From assembly GCA_021323265.1 (NCBI GenBank), contig JAJTCO010000038.1, forward strand, positions 1-64,000: a stretch of DNA of 64,000 nt, given 5' to 3'. Under the pieces are notes generated by a model. It did not search any database and was not told where the DNA came from. It worked only from the letters and a program-made list of their open reading frames with translations. This document shows, piece after piece, positions 42,078-51,020 of the stretch. Position 1 is the stretch's first letter. Every line of letters starts with the position of its first letter. This stretch comes from Pseudoduganella sp. Its GTDB lineage: Bacteria; Pseudomonadota; Gammaproteobacteria; Burkholderiales; Burkholderiaceae_D. The position numbers and the translations under genes were made by a program.

Positions 42078-42116
42078 CCCCGGCACGGCGGGTCTGACCC
42101 TGCCTTACCGGGGTTA
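42075..42116 (+). repeat. Hairpin repeat holding both convergent stop codons
   Basis: TAACCCCGG (42075-42083) and CCGGGGTTA (42108-42116) flank a loop with GGGTCTGACCC, the same core as the 25908/63841 repeat. The TAA stop of the forward gene and the TAA stop of the reverse gene are its two ends. It may terminate both transcripts. Confidence 0.7.
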
Positions 42117-44369
42117 GCGCCCGCGCCACACGGCGCCGGCCGTCTCCTTCAGGCGCCCGATCACATCGCGCGCCATGGTTTCCGAATGCTCGTCGGACGG
42201 ATGCGCCGCGCGCTCTTCCATCGCATTCAGCATGTTCTGCGCCGCATGCTGGCGCCGCGTTTCCTGCTCCAGCAAGCGCTTTTTCGCCTCCACCATGGCC
42301 GCGGTCGTCGCCGCCACCTTGCGCTGCATCTCGGCATGCGCGTGGACGGTATCGACCAGGGTCTTCTGCTCCGCCAGCTTGGCCCACTCGGCCTGATTGG
42401 CCGCTTCTTCGGCCTGCTCGCGCTGGCGCGCCACTTCCACCAGCTGCTCTTCCGCATCGGCGCGCGACTTGGCGGCCGCGGCAGCCTGCTTCTCCAGCTC
42501 CAGGCGCGCTTCGATGGCCTTGGCCGCGCGCACTTCGGCGGCATTGGCGGCGCGCTGCTGCACCAGTTTCTGGTCGATCAGGGCCAGCGTCTCGCGCTCC
42601 TTGGCCACGAATTCCAGCTCGGACTTGAGCAGCGATTCCTCGGCCGCGGCACGGGCCTGTTCGGCCTGCGCCCGCTCGGCCTGCACCTTGCCCAGCTCCG
42701 CCGCCAGGCGCGCCTGGGCCGCGGCCGCTTCGGCGGCGGCAGCCTTGTTGGCGGCGTCGTGTTCCATCTGCTGCGCCATTGCGCGCACCGCGGCAGCTTC
42801 CTGCTCGGCCGCCTGCTGCAGACGGGCGTCGGCAGCGGCCTTGCGGCGCGCCTCGGCAGCGCCCGCGCGCTCGGCGTCGGTGCGCGCCACGGCGGCGGCG
42901 CCGGCCAGCTCCTCGGCGGCGATCCGTTCATTCATGGCTTCCAGCGCGGCCTGCTCGGCGGCGGCGCGGGCGCGCTCGGCATCGGCCAGGCGCACGGCGG
43001 CGGCGGCCTTTTCCTGCGCCAGCGCATTGGCCTGCTCGGCGGCGGCCAGTTGCGCCGCCACGGCATCGCGCTCGATCGCTTCGGCGGCCGCCTGTTCGGA
43101 CGCCACGGCGGCGGCGCGCGCGGACAGGTCGCGGCGTTCGGCGGCAGCCACGCTGGCGCGCTGGTGTTCATCGGCCTCGATGCGGGCCTGCTCGGCGGCG
43201 GCCAGTTCGGCCTGTTCGCGTAGCTTGGCCTGCTCCAGCGCCACGGCTTCCGCTTCCATGCGGGCGCGGGTTTCGAATTCGGCCTGCTGCTCGGCTTCCA
43301 CGCGCGCCATGGCGATGGCGTGCAACTGGCGGTCGCTCTCGATGCGGCGCTCGGTGGCGGCGATGATCTGGGCATCGGCGTCGCGGCGCGCCTGGGCAGT
43401 GGTGGCCGCCATCGCTTCCATGCGCTCGCGGTGCTGGGCGGCGTCGCGGATTTCCTTCTCGGTCTGCAGGCGCAGGTGCAGCGACTGGGCGGCGCTGCGG
43501 TCCGATTCCGCCTTGGCCAGGGCGATCAGTTCGCGCTCCTGCTCCAGGTGGGCCAGGGCGCGGGCTTCCTCCAGCGCGCGCACTTCGGCGGCGGCGCGCT
43601 TGAAGGAGGCCTCCAGCGCGACCTGGTCGGCGCGTTCGCGCTGACGCGTCGCGGCCAGCGCTTCCGCTTCGGCCTGGGCCAGTTGTTCCGCCGTCATGCG
43701 GGCGCCGTGCTCCTGGCGCTCGCGTTCGCGCGCCATGGCAGCCATGCGCGCATCGGCCGAGGCCACGCCCACCACTTCCTCGCGGGCGGCCTGCACGGCG
43801 GCGGCGCGTTCGGCGGCCTGCAGGCGGGCCTGCTCGGCCTGCATGGCCAGTTCCTCGGCAGCCTTGCTGGCCAGCTCGGCCAGTTTCTCTTCCTCGGCCA
43901 CCTGCTCGGCGGCGCGGCGGCGGCTCGCCTCTTCCGCCTTGGCGCGCTGCTCGGCAGCCAGGCGCACCTGGACATCGGCGTCCACGCGGGCGCGCAATTC
44001 GGCGGTTTCCTGCTTGACTGCTTCCAGCCGCGCCACGCTGGCGGAAGCGGCGGCGCGCAAGGTGTCCAGGCGTTCCTGGTTGGCCTTGATGGCTTCTTCG
44101 GCCGCTTCGGCATTCTGCATCGCGGCCGCGGCGGCGGCGGCATCGAGGGCGGCGCGGTCTTCGGCCAGCGCACGGGCGCGCGATTCGGCCACGGCGCGCG
44201 ACTCGGCGGCGCAAGCGGCCTTCGCCTCCGCTTCGACGCGCGCGATGGCGGCCTGGATGGCCTTCATCTCGGCTTTCTCATGCTCGGCGCGGTCGCTGAC
44301 GACTTCGGAGGTAGGAGGCATTGGTACTTGCATGAGGTTCTCGCTAGGCTTTGGGGGTGATGTTGCCAT
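42114..44369 (-). CDS. Long Ala/Glu/Arg-rich coiled-coil protein, 751 aa
   Basis: Almost the whole length after a 25-residue start is heptad-like and rich in Ala (over a quarter), Glu, Arg and Gln, with recurring units such as AEEAIKANQERLD and AAAERRDLSARAAAVA. There is no signal peptide, transmembrane helix or ATPase motif. It probably forms one long alpha-helical rod, in the style of bacterial cytoskeletal or organising proteins. The reverse strand is open over several hundred codons because of the biased composition; the real frame is the one with consistent Ala/Glu heptads and an in-frame start. The promoter side lies 102 bases from a kinase gene. Confidence 0.75.
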   Translation of the reverse strand: MATSPPKPSENLMQVPMPPTSEVVSDRAEHEKAEMKAIQAAIARVEAEAKAACAAESRAVAESRARALAEDRAALDAAAAAAAMQNAEAAEEAIKANQERLDTLRAAASASVARLEAVKQETAELRARVDADVQVRLAAEQRAKAEEASRRRAAEQVAEEEKLAELASKAAEELAMQAEQARLQAAERAAAVQAAREEVVGVASADARMAAMARERERQEHGARMTAEQLAQAEAEALAATRQRERADQVALEASFKRAAAEVRALEEARALAHLEQERELIALAKAESDRSAAQSLHLRLQTEKEIRDAAQHRERMEAMAATTAQARRDADAQIIAATERRIESDRQLHAIAMARVEAEQQAEFETRARMEAEAVALEQAKLREQAELAAAEQARIEADEHQRASVAAAERRDLSARAAAVASEQAAAEAIERDAVAAQLAAAEQANALAQEKAAAAVRLADAERARAAAEQAALEAMNERIAAEELAGAAAVARTDAERAGAAEARRKAAADARLQQAAEQEAAAVRAMAQQMEHDAANKAAAAEAAAAQARLAAELGKVQAERAQAEQARAAAEESLLKSELEFVAKERETLALIDQKLVQQRAANAAEVRAAKAIEARLELEKQAAAAAKSRADAEEQLVEVARQREQAEEAANQAEWAKLAEQKTLVDTVHAHAEMQRKVAATTAAMVEAKKRLLEQETRRQHAAQNMLNAMEERAAHPSDEHSETMARDVIGRLKETAGAVWRGR

Positions 44370-44471
44370 TATGGTTGAGTCCTCCCGATATCAAGCGCGG
44401 GAGAAAGGCCCGAGTTGCCCGCCAATTCTCCGTTTTGATCCGCGCCCTGCCCCCGGCTTAGCGGGTGTCCC

Positions 44472-45449
44472 TCAGACCGGCCAGAGCGGCGGCTCGTCCA
44501 TCAGCGCGATTTGCTCGCGCAATTCGAGGATGCGATCTTGCCAGTAGCGTTGTGTATTAAACCACGGAAAAGCGGCCGGGAACGCAGGATCGTCCCAGCG
44601 CCGCGCCAGCCAGGCCGAGTAGTGGATCAAGCGCAACGTGCGCAGCGCTTCCACCAGGTACAGCTCGCGCGGGTCGAACTCGCGGATGTCTTCATACCCC
44701 GCCAGGATATCGCCCATCTGGCGCACCATGTCGCTGCGCTCGCCCGACAGCATCATCCACAAATCCTGCACGGCCGGCCCCATGCGCGCGTCGTCGAAGT
44801 CGACGAAATGCGGGCCGGCGTCGGTCCACAGCACGTTGCCGCCATGGCAATCCCCGTGCAGGCGGATCGACGCCACGTCGCCCGCCCGCGCGTAACAGCG
44901 CCGCACACCGTCCAGCGCCTGGTCCACCACCGAGCGCCAGGGCGCCACCAAGTCCGGCGGCAGGAAACCGCTGGCCAGCAGCCAGTCGCGCGGCTCCTCG
45001 CCGAACGTGCCCACGTCCAGCGCCGGGCGCGTGGTAAAGGGCCGCGCGGCGCCGGCCGCGTGAATGCGGCCGATGAAGCGCCCGGTCCATTCCAGCACCT
45101 TCGGGTCGTCCAGCTCCGGCGCGCGCCCGCCATGGCGCGGGAAGACGGCGAAGCGGAAGCCTTCGAACGTGTGCAGGGTGCGCCCGTCGCGCGTCATGGC
45201 CGGCACGGCCGGCACTTCGCGCTCGAGCAGTTCCTGCACGAAGGCATGCTCCTCCAGGATTTGCGCATCGCTCCAGCGCGCGGGGCGGTAGAACTTGGCC
45301 ACCACGGGCGGGCCCTCCTCCATGCCGACCTGGTAGACCCGGTTTTCGTAGGAATTCAGCGCCAGCAGGCGGCCATCGCCATACAGGCCGATGCTGGCCA
45401 GGGCGTCGAGCACTTTGTCAGGACTCAGTTCAAGGAATGGATGCGTCAT
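44472..45449 (-). CDS. srkA: Stress-response serine/threonine kinase, SrkA (YihE) family
   Basis: A 325-residue kinase of the choline/aminoglycoside-kinase fold. [24 protein letters not shown] is the phosphate loop with the catalytic lysine. DCHGGNVLW (the Brenner HGDxHxxN-like site) supplies the catalytic base and [18 protein letters not shown] the DFG-like metal site. I take the ATG at 45449 because 51 extra upstream residues have no family match and overlap the promoter of the next gene. E. coli SrkA counters MazEF-mediated death; here the role is inferred. Confidence 0.92.
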   Translation of the reverse strand: MTHPFLELSPDKVLDALASIGLYGDGRLLALNSYENRVYQVGMEEGPPVVAKFYRPARWSDAQILEEHAFVQELLEREVPAVPAMTRDGRTLHTFEGFRFAVFPRHGGRAPELDDPKVLEWTGRFIGRIHAAGAARPFTTRPALDVGTFGEEPRDWLLASGFLPPDLVAPWRSVVDQALDGVRRCYARAGDVASIRLHGDCHGGNVLWTDAGPHFVDFDDARMGPAVQDLWMMLSGERSDMVRQMGDILAGYEDIREFDPRELYLVEALRTLRLIHYSAWLARRWDDPAFPAAFPWFNTQRYWQDRILELREQIALMDEPPLWPV

Positions 45450-45516
45450 TCTCGCTATTGTAAGGGCCAGGGCGTATACTGTCGCCCTTCGACCCAATAT
45501 AAAAGAGCGATACGCC

Positions 45517-46209
45517 ATGCAACTCGACCAGCCATTGACCGACAAAGAATTCGACGAACTCGACTCCTTCCTGCTGGGCGACCAGAGCCCGGAGGATTCC
45601 ATGACGATGGACCACCTGCACGGTTACCTGACCGCCATCGCCATCGGCCCGGAGCCGATCACCCCCGCCGAATGGCTGCCGAGCATCTGGGGCGAGGACC
45701 GCAAGGATGGTCCGAAGTTCAAGAACCCGAAGCAGGAAGAGCGCATCTACAACCTGATCACCCGCTTCATGAACGAAGTGCTGGTCACCTTTGAAGTGGC
45801 GCCAAAGGAATTCGAACCGCTGTTCGTCGAGCACGAGCACGAAGGCAAGACCCTGCTGAACGCCGAAGCGTGGTGCTGGGGCTTCTGGGAAGGCATGGAG
45901 CTGCGCGCGGGTTCCTGGGACGAGATCTGGGAGTCGGAAGCGGGCCCGCTGATGCGCCCGATCTACCTGCTGGGCGCGGACGAGATCAAGGAGGAAGAAC
46001 TGGCGGAAGTGGAAGACCCCGTCAAAGCCCACCAGCTGGCGCTCGACATCGAGGCCAACCTGCCGGCCATCCACAAGTTCTGGGTGCCGCGCCGCAAGAC
46101 CGGCGTCACCACGGTCAAGCACGACACGCCAAAGGTCGGCCGCAACGACGACTGCCCCTGCGGAAGCGGCAAGAAATACAAGAAGTGCCACGGCGCTGAG
46201 AATCCGTGA
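45517..46209 (+). CDS. UPF0149 (YecA-like) protein with SEC-C zinc motif
   Basis: A 230-residue protein starting [20 protein letters not shown], with the UPF0149 helical domain ([26 protein letters not shown]). Its C-terminus ends in a SEC-C zinc finger [14 protein letters not shown], which in SecA binds SecB and zinc. It is read divergently from srkA. A hairpin (46219-46254) follows it. Confidence 0.9.
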   Translation: MQLDQPLTDKEFDELDSFLLGDQSPEDSMTMDHLHGYLTAIAIGPEPITPAEWLPSIWGEDRKDGPKFKNPKQEERIYNLITRFMNEVLVTFEVAPKEFEPLFVEHEHEGKTLLNAEAWCWGFWEGMELRAGSWDEIWESEAGPLMRPIYLLGADEIKEEELAEVEDPVKAHQLALDIEANLPAIHKFWVPRRKTGVTTVKHDTPKVGRNDDCPCGSGKKYKKCHGAENP

Positions 46210-46218
46210 CTATTTATA

Positions 46219-46254
46219 AAAAATAAAGATTGACCCCCGTTTATCTTTATTTTT
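46219..46254 (+). terminator. AT-rich hairpin terminator
   Basis: AAAAATAAAGAT and ATCTTTATTTTT form a perfect 12-base stem around a 12-base loop containing TGACCCCC. It starts ten bases after the UPF0149 stop. Confidence 0.8.
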
Positions 46255-46302
46255 ATGCTCACTCCGCTGTACAACAACATCAATTAACAGTGGAGGAAGA
46301 CA

Positions 46303-46491
46303 ATGAAAAAGCTGTTCGCGGCATTTCTGTTCGCCGTTGGCATGGGCGCCAGCCTGAGTGCGGCCGCCGGTTCATGCGAATACTGGTGCGCCGTTGACCT
46401 GGAAAACTGCTCCGAAGACGGTAACGACTATTTCACTTGCTACGCCCAGTGGGAACGTTGCTGGACCAGCTGCGGTAACGACATTCCTTAA
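46303..46491 (+). CDS. Secreted cysteine-rich mini-protein 1, 62 aa
   Basis: A signal peptide (MKKLFAAFLFAVGMGASLSAAAG) is followed by a 39-residue mature chain with exactly six cysteines: C-x3-C-x6-C-x9-C-x6-C-x3-C. The spacing reads the same forwards and backwards. Aromatic residues flank the cysteines (CEYWC, CYAQWERC). I know no named family; twin CX3C spacing recalls small helical hairpins (alpha-hairpinins or CHCH proteins), but this is inference. GGAGGAAG precedes the ATG. First of three in tandem. Confidence 0.85.
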   Translation: MKKLFAAFLFAVGMGASLSAAAGSCEYWCAVDLENCSEDGNDYFTCYAQWERCWTSCGNDIP

Positions 46492-46515
46492 GTTGCGACC
46501 ATCCTCGGGGGAACC

Positions 46516-46722
46516 ATGAAAAAACTGTTTGTCGCTTTTCTGTTTGCCGCAGGTGTGGGCGCCAGCGTCACTGCCGTCGCCGGCGACCGTGGCTGCGAGT
46601 ATGTCTGCCGTGTCGACCGCGACGCCTGCCTGCAGCAGGCAGGCGACGATTGGGAAGCACGCCAGGGGTGCTATGACTGGTGGGAAAATTGCTGGGTTGG
46701 CTGCGGCAACATGATCCCATGA
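46516..46722 (+). CDS. Secreted cysteine-rich mini-protein 2, 68 aa
   Basis: Same signal-peptide type (MKKLFVAFLFAAGVGASVTAVAG) and pattern C-x3-C-x6-C-x13-C-x6-C-x3-C as gene 1 (CEYVCRVDRDAC then CYDWWENCWVGC). Only the middle spacer is longer. GGGGGAAC precedes the ATG. It overlaps the third gene by four bases, so they are co-translated. Confidence 0.85.
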   Translation: MKKLFVAFLFAAGVGASVTAVAGDRGCEYVCRVDRDACLQQAGDDWEARQGCYDWWENCWVGCGNMIP

Positions 46723-46907
46723 AAAAGCTCATCGCCACCTTCCTGTTTGCCGTCGGCGCAGGCGTCAGCTTCACCGCCGCCGCCACCAGCTGCGAGTACA
46801 TGTGCGGCAAGGCCTACCGCTACTGCATGAACAGTGCGGCCGACGACGCCGACGCCCAGGCGGCCTGTTACGACGCCTTCGAAAACTGCAATCAGTCCTG
46901 CAGCTGA
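46719..46907 (+). CDS. Secreted cysteine-rich mini-protein 3, 62 aa
   Basis: The ATG at 46719 overlaps the previous stop (ATGA) and starts the signal peptide MKKLIATFLFAVGAGVSFTAAAT. The mature chain is C-x3-C-x6-C-x13-C-x6-C-x3-C (CEYMCGKAYRYC and CYDAFENCNQSC). Three diverged copies with conserved cysteines and varying spacer show selection on the disulfide scaffold. A terminator follows. Confidence 0.85.
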   Translation: MKKLIATFLFAVGAGVSFTAAATSCEYMCGKAYRYCMNSAADDADAQAACYDAFENCNQSCS

Positions 46908-46913
46908 AAGCAA

Positions 46914-46938
46914 GCCCCGCCAACGCGGGGTTTTTTTT
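46914..46938 (+). terminator. Rho-independent terminator after the cysteine-rich trio
   Basis: CCCCGC (46915-46920), loop CAAC and GCGGGG (46925-46930) are followed by eight T (46931-46938), starting seven bases after the last gene. Confidence 0.95.
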
Positions 46939-46995
46939 CGCCTGCCGTCCAGGAACGGGCGCATCCACTAGCAAGTTGCTACGAAGTAAAAACTT

Positions 46996-47025
46996 TTGCA
47001 CATCGTCCTGGTCCCGCTGTAGACT
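46996..47025 (+). promoter_or_regulatory. Possible sigma-70 promoter of the chemosensory operon
   Basis: TTGCAC (46996-47001) and TAGACT (47020-47025) are 18 bases apart, about 60 bases before the first CheW start. It is the only near-consensus pair in this gap. Confidence 0.45.
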
Positions 47026-47082
47026 TGTCTTGCAGTGGCAGGTCTTTCCGAATCGATCCCAGCCAGGAGCGGTGAACCGAGA

Positions 47083-47556
47083 ATGCAAATTGTCCCTAGC
47101 GCCTTACCAGCCATCCCTGTCCTTGTGTGCCGCAGTGGCGGCCGCGTCTGCGCCCTGCCCCTGTCCCACGTCAGCGAAACGCTGCGCCCCCTGCCCGTAA
47201 CGCCCTTGCCCGGCGTCGATGCCTGCGTGCTCGGCGTGACCACGCTGCGCGGCCAGGCCGTGCCGGTCGTGGCGCTGGCGGCCCTGCTGGGCGCAGCGCT
47301 CGGCGAGCCAGGCCGTTTCATCAGCCTGCGCCTGGGCCAGCGCATGGCCGCCCTGGCCGTCGATGACGTGGTCGGCGTGCGCGCCCTACCCACCGCCATG
47401 CTGGAAGAAACGCCGCCGCTGCTCGATGGTGGCGCCGAAGCACAGCTGGCCGGCATCGGGGCGCGCGACGCCGAACTGCTGCTGGTGCTGCGCGCGGCGC
47501 GCGTGGTGCCGGAGGCGGTGTGGCAAGCACTGGACGCGCCGGCGGAAGTGCAATGA
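47083..47556 (+). CDS. CheW-like coupling protein (first)
   Basis: A 157-residue single CheW/SH3-like domain. VLVCRSGGRVCALPLSHVSETLRPLPVTPLPG is the opening pattern, and VLGVTTLRGQAVPVVALAALLG matches the core beta strands (GVVNLRG.IVPVI in CheW). It couples receptor and kinase. It opens a tightly packed operon, overlapping the CheR gene by four bases. The second CheW gene is three genes on, as in Wsp and related ACF-class systems. Confidence 0.85.
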   Translation: MQIVPSALPAIPVLVCRSGGRVCALPLSHVSETLRPLPVTPLPGVDACVLGVTTLRGQAVPVVALAALLGAALGEPGRFISLRLGQRMAALAVDDVVGVRALPTAMLEETPPLLDGGAEAQLAGIGARDAELLLVLRAARVVPEAVWQALDAPAEVQ

Positions 47557-49016
47557 ACGCCCTCGCCGCGACGCAGGAAGTGGCGCGTTTCCGGGCCTTG
47601 CTGGCCGACCGCCTCGGCCTGGCCTTCGATGAACACAAGCTGGCCACCTTGGCGCGCGTACTCGACAGCTGTGGCGGCGACCGCCAGCGCATCCTGGCCG
47701 ACCTGGCGGGCAGCGCGCCGCCGGACAGCCTGCTGGCCCGGCTGGCGTCCGAACTGACCGTCACCGAAACCTACTTCTACCGCAGCGGCGACCAGTTGCG
47801 CGCCTTTGCCGAGCTGGCGCTGCCGCAGCGCCAGCAGGTGCGCGGGCAGGTGCAGGTGCTGTCGGCCGGCTGCGCGTCGGGCGAGGAGCCCTACACGCTG
47901 GCCATGCTGGCCCGCAGCTGCGGGCGCGAGGCGGGCGTGGCGCTGTATGCCTTCGACGCCAATCCGGCCATGCTGGCGCGCGCCGAACGCGGGCACTACT
48001 CCACTTGGGCGATGCGCGAAATGCCGCCGGACTTGCGCACGGCCTGGTTCCGCCATGAGGGCGAGCAGTACCTGCTGGCGCAGGACATCCGCCGCGCGGT
48101 GCACTTCGAGCAGCGCAACCTGGCGCTGGACGACCCGCAGTTCTGGCAGCCGGGCCGCTTCGACATCGTCTTCTGCCGCAATGTGCTGATGTACTTCACT
48201 CCGGCCCAGGCGCAGGCGGCCGTGGCGCGCATCGCGCACGCCATGGCGCCCGGCGGCTACCTTTTCCTGGGGCATGCGGAAACCCTGCGCGGCCTGTCCA
48301 ACGATTTCAACCTGTGCCATACGCACGGCACCTTCTACTACCAGCGCAAGGACCAGCTGGAGCACGCGCCGCCGTTGGCGGTGGCCGCCCCCGTCGCGCG
48401 CGCGCAGCCCGTGGCGCCCGACCCCATGTGGGCGGAGCAGATCGGGCGCGCCAGCCGCCGCATCGATGTCCTGGCCAGCAGTACGCGGCCGGCCGCGCCG
48501 GCCGTCCATTCCGCCCCCGACCTGCAGCTGGCCCTGGCCAGCCTGCACGAGGAGCGCTTCAGCCAGGCGCTGGAACACATCGGCAACCTGGCGCCGCACC
48601 ACGCCGACGATCCCGACGTGCTGCTGCTGAAGGCCGTCACCCTGGTGCAGGCCGGTGCCGTGGCCAAGGCGCGCGAAGCCTGCGCGCAGTTGCTGGCGCG
48701 CGACGCGCTGCATGCGGGCGCGCATTACGTGCTCGCCCTGTGCGAGGAAATGGCGGGCGAACTGGAAGGGGCGCTGGACCACTACCAGGGCGCCTCCTAC
48801 CTGGCGCCCGGCTTTGCCATGGCGCGCCTGCAGGCGGGCCGCCTGCTGCGCCGCCTGGGCCAGCCGGAAGCGGCGCGGCGCGAACTGGAACTGGCCGGCC
48901 AGTTGCTCGAAGGCGAGGATGCCGCGCGCCTGCTGCTGTTCGGCGGCGGCTTCCCGCGCGCTGCCCTGCTGGCGCTGTGCCGCGCCGAACTGGCGGCGCT
49001 GGGAGGGGCGCCATGA
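47553..49016 (+). CDS. CheR-type receptor methyltransferase with TPR tail
   Basis: A 487-residue protein. Residues 1-270 are the CheR domain: [11 protein letters not shown] (N-terminal helix), [17 protein letters not shown] (SAM-binding), FCRNVLMYF and [12 protein letters not shown]. The C-terminal 170 residues form helical tetratricopeptide-like repeats ([41 protein letters not shown]), which CheR of Wsp-type systems (WspC) also carries. It methylates the receptor encoded two genes later. The start at 47553 overlaps the CheW stop. Confidence 0.9.
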   Translation: MNALAATQEVARFRALLADRLGLAFDEHKLATLARVLDSCGGDRQRILADLAGSAPPDSLLARLASELTVTETYFYRSGDQLRAFAELALPQRQQVRGQVQVLSAGCASGEEPYTLAMLARSCGREAGVALYAFDANPAMLARAERGHYSTWAMREMPPDLRTAWFRHEGEQYLLAQDIRRAVHFEQRNLALDDPQFWQPGRFDIVFCRNVLMYFTPAQAQAAVARIAHAMAPGGYLFLGHAETLRGLSNDFNLCHTHGTFYYQRKDQLEHAPPLAVAAPVARAQPVAPDPMWAEQIGRASRRIDVLASSTRPAAPAVHSAPDLQLALASLHEERFSQALEHIGNLAPHHADDPDVLLLKAVTLVQAGAVAKAREACAQLLARDALHAGAHYVLALCEEMAGELEGALDHYQGASYLAPGFAMARLQAGRLLRRLGQPEAARRELELAGQLLEGEDAARLLLFGGGFPRAALLALCRAELAALGGAP

Positions 49017-49537
49017 CCGGACAAAACGTGCTGGCAGCCAGCGCGCGCGCCCTGCGCGAGGAATTCGACCGCGCCTTCGCCCTGGCCCCGTCCGAGCCCG
49101 AAGCCGGGGCGCAGCAGCTGCTGGCCATCCGCGCCGGCGGCCAGCCCTATGCGCTGCGCCTGGCGGCGATCCGCGGCCTGCATGTGGACCGGCGCGTGCT
49201 GTCGATGCCCTCGCGCCTGCCCGAGCTGCTCGGGCTGACCGGCGTGCGCGGCCAGGCCGTGCCCGTGTTCGACCTGGCCGCCCTGCTTGGCCAGCCGCCG
49301 CAGCGCGCGCCGCGCTGGCTGGTCCTGGCCGCCGGGCGCCACAGCGCAGCCTTCGCCTTCGAGCAGTTCGATGCCTACCACGCGGTGCGCCCAGGCGATT
49401 GGCTGGCAGCGCCCGCCCACGCCTTTGTGGAAGCTTCGGTGCGCCTGGACGACGCGCCGCGGCCGCTACTGAGCCTGCAATCCTTGATCGACGACCTGGA
49501 ACGGCGCTGCCTGCGCCTGGGGAGCATGAAACCATGA
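49013..49537 (+). CDS. CheW-like coupling protein (second)
   Basis: A 174-residue protein whose N-terminal 40 residues ([14 protein letters not shown]) form a helix, followed by a CheW domain ([60 protein letters not shown]). It differs clearly from the first CheW, so each may contact a different partner. The stop overlaps the receptor start. Confidence 0.85.
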   Translation: MTGQNVLAASARALREEFDRAFALAPSEPEAGAQQLLAIRAGGQPYALRLAAIRGLHVDRRVLSMPSRLPELLGLTGVRGQAVPVFDLAALLGQPPQRAPRWLVLAAGRHSAAFAFEQFDAYHAVRPGDWLAAPAHAFVEASVRLDDAPRPLLSLQSLIDDLERRCLRLGSMKP

Positions 49538-51009
49538 ATGGAACCTGGACTTTCGGACGCAAACTGGCCGCCGGCTACGCGGTGATGGCCTTGCTGGCGC
49601 TCCTGATCAGCGTAGTGGCCATCGTGGCGCTGCGCACCGCCGTGGCGGGCCAGGAACGGGTGATCAACACCAATGCCCAGGTCATGCTCGACGTGGAGCG
49701 CTGCAACGGCCTGGCCGAGCGCATGTCGGCCAATGTGCGCGGCTACCTGCTCTCGCAGGAGCGGCGCTTCCTCGACGGCTATGGCGACGCGCGCGGCGAC
49801 TTCTTCAAGGCCACGGCGCGCATCCGCAGCCTGCTCGACCGCGACAGCGGGCAGCAGGCGCTGGCCGAAGTGGAGCGCAGCGCCAATGCCTACCGCGAGG
49901 CGGCCGAGCGCATCCTGGCGCTGGCCGACACCCGTCCGGGCGCGGCGGAACTGGTGCGCGCCTTCGACGAGCGCGTGCTGCCCGCGCGCGAGCAGATGGC
50001 CAAGGCGCTGGCGGTGCTCGACGCACAGGAGGAGCAGCAGCTGGTGCAGGCCAAGCGCGACGCGGCCGACCTGACCGCCAGCGCCGCCATGGGCGTCACC
50101 GTGCTGGCGGCCGTGCTGCTGGTGCTGGCCGTGGCGCTGGCGGTGCTGCTCTCGCGCACCCTGGGGCGCCAGATCGGCGCGGCGGTGGGCCACGTGCAAA
50201 GTTCGTCGGCCGAGCTGCAGGCGGCGGCCAGCCAGCAGGCCTCCGGCGCCAAGGAGCAGGCAGGGGCCATGAGCGAGATCAGCACCACCATCAGCGAACT
50301 GGTGGCCACCTCGCGCCAGATCGCCGAAAGCGCCCAGCGCGTGGCGCAGATCGCGGAGCAGACCGCGCAGGGCGCCAGGTCGGGCGACGCCATCGTCAAC
50401 CAGGGACAGGAGGCCATCGCCGGCATCCGGCGTCAGATCGACACGGTGGTCAGCCACATGCTGGACCTGGGGCGCAAGTCGCAGGAAATCGGCGCCGTGC
50501 TCGATATCGTGTCCGAGCTGGCCGAGCAGACCAACATCCTGGCCATCAACGCCACCATCGAGGCTTCCGGCGCGGGCGAGGCGGGCAAGCGCTTTGCCGT
50601 GGTGGCGGAGGAAATCCGCAAGCTGGCCGACCGGGTGGCCGCTTCCACCAAGGGCATCCGCGGCCAGATCGATGACGTGCGCGGCGCCGTCAACACCACC
50701 GTGATGGCCACCGAAGGCGGTGCCAAGGCGGTCGACGCCGGGGCACGCCAGTTTGCCGAGGTGGCGGCGGCCTTCCGCCAGATCGCCGAACTGGTGGTGA
50801 CCACCACCGAGGCGGCGCGCGAGATCGAGCTCTCGACCAAGCAGCAGGCCAGCGCCGCCGAGCAGGTGCGCATCGCCGTCACCGACGTGGCGCAGGCCAC
50901 GCAGGAGACCGAGGCCAGTTCGGCGCAAACGCTGCAGACGGCATCCCAGCTGGCGACGCTGTCGCTGGACCTGCGCCGCCTGGTGCAGCCGCAGGCCGGC
51001 GCCGCCTGA
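49534..51009 (+). CDS. Methyl-accepting chemotaxis-type receptor
   Basis: A 491-residue receptor. TM1 (about 10-33) and TM2 (about 188-210, [24 protein letters not shown]) enclose a 150-residue helical periplasmic domain of the four-helix-bundle type ([40 protein letters not shown]). The cytoplasmic part has the conserved hairpin tip [39 protein letters not shown]. The ligand is unknown; no periplasmic binding protein is near. Confidence 0.93.
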   Translation: MNGTWTFGRKLAAGYAVMALLALLISVVAIVALRTAVAGQERVINTNAQVMLDVERCNGLAERMSANVRGYLLSQERRFLDGYGDARGDFFKATARIRSLLDRDSGQQALAEVERSANAYREAAERILALADTRPGAAELVRAFDERVLPAREQMAKALAVLDAQEEQQLVQAKRDAADLTASAAMGVTVLAAVLLVLAVALAVLLSRTLGRQIGAAVGHVQSSSAELQAAASQQASGAKEQAGAMSEISTTISELVATSRQIAESAQRVAQIAEQTAQGARSGDAIVNQGQEAIAGIRRQIDTVVSHMLDLGRKSQEIGAVLDIVSELAEQTNILAINATIEASGAGEAGKRFAVVAEEIRKLADRVAASTKGIRGQIDDVRGAVNTTVMATEGGAKAVDAGARQFAEVAAAFRQIAELVVTTTEAAREIELSTKQQASAAEQVRIAVTDVAQATQETEASSAQTLQTASQLATLSLDLRRLVQPQAGAA

Positions 51010-51020
51010 ACGAGGCAGCC

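Noticed and set aside
42075..42116. Possible small transposon-like element
   Set aside because: It is only about 40 bases, with no target duplication or transposase; it is better described as a hairpin repeat.
46219..46254. Insertion-sequence terminal repeat
   Set aside because: The AT-rich 12-base arms lie right after a stop codon with a short loop, which fits a terminator; no transposase is nearby.
30717..46988. Shared 13-base sequence TTGCTACGAAGTA at 30717 and 46976
   Set aside because: Pairs of 13-base matches are expected by chance in 64 kb; the surrounding sequence does not match and only the first site is a palindrome.
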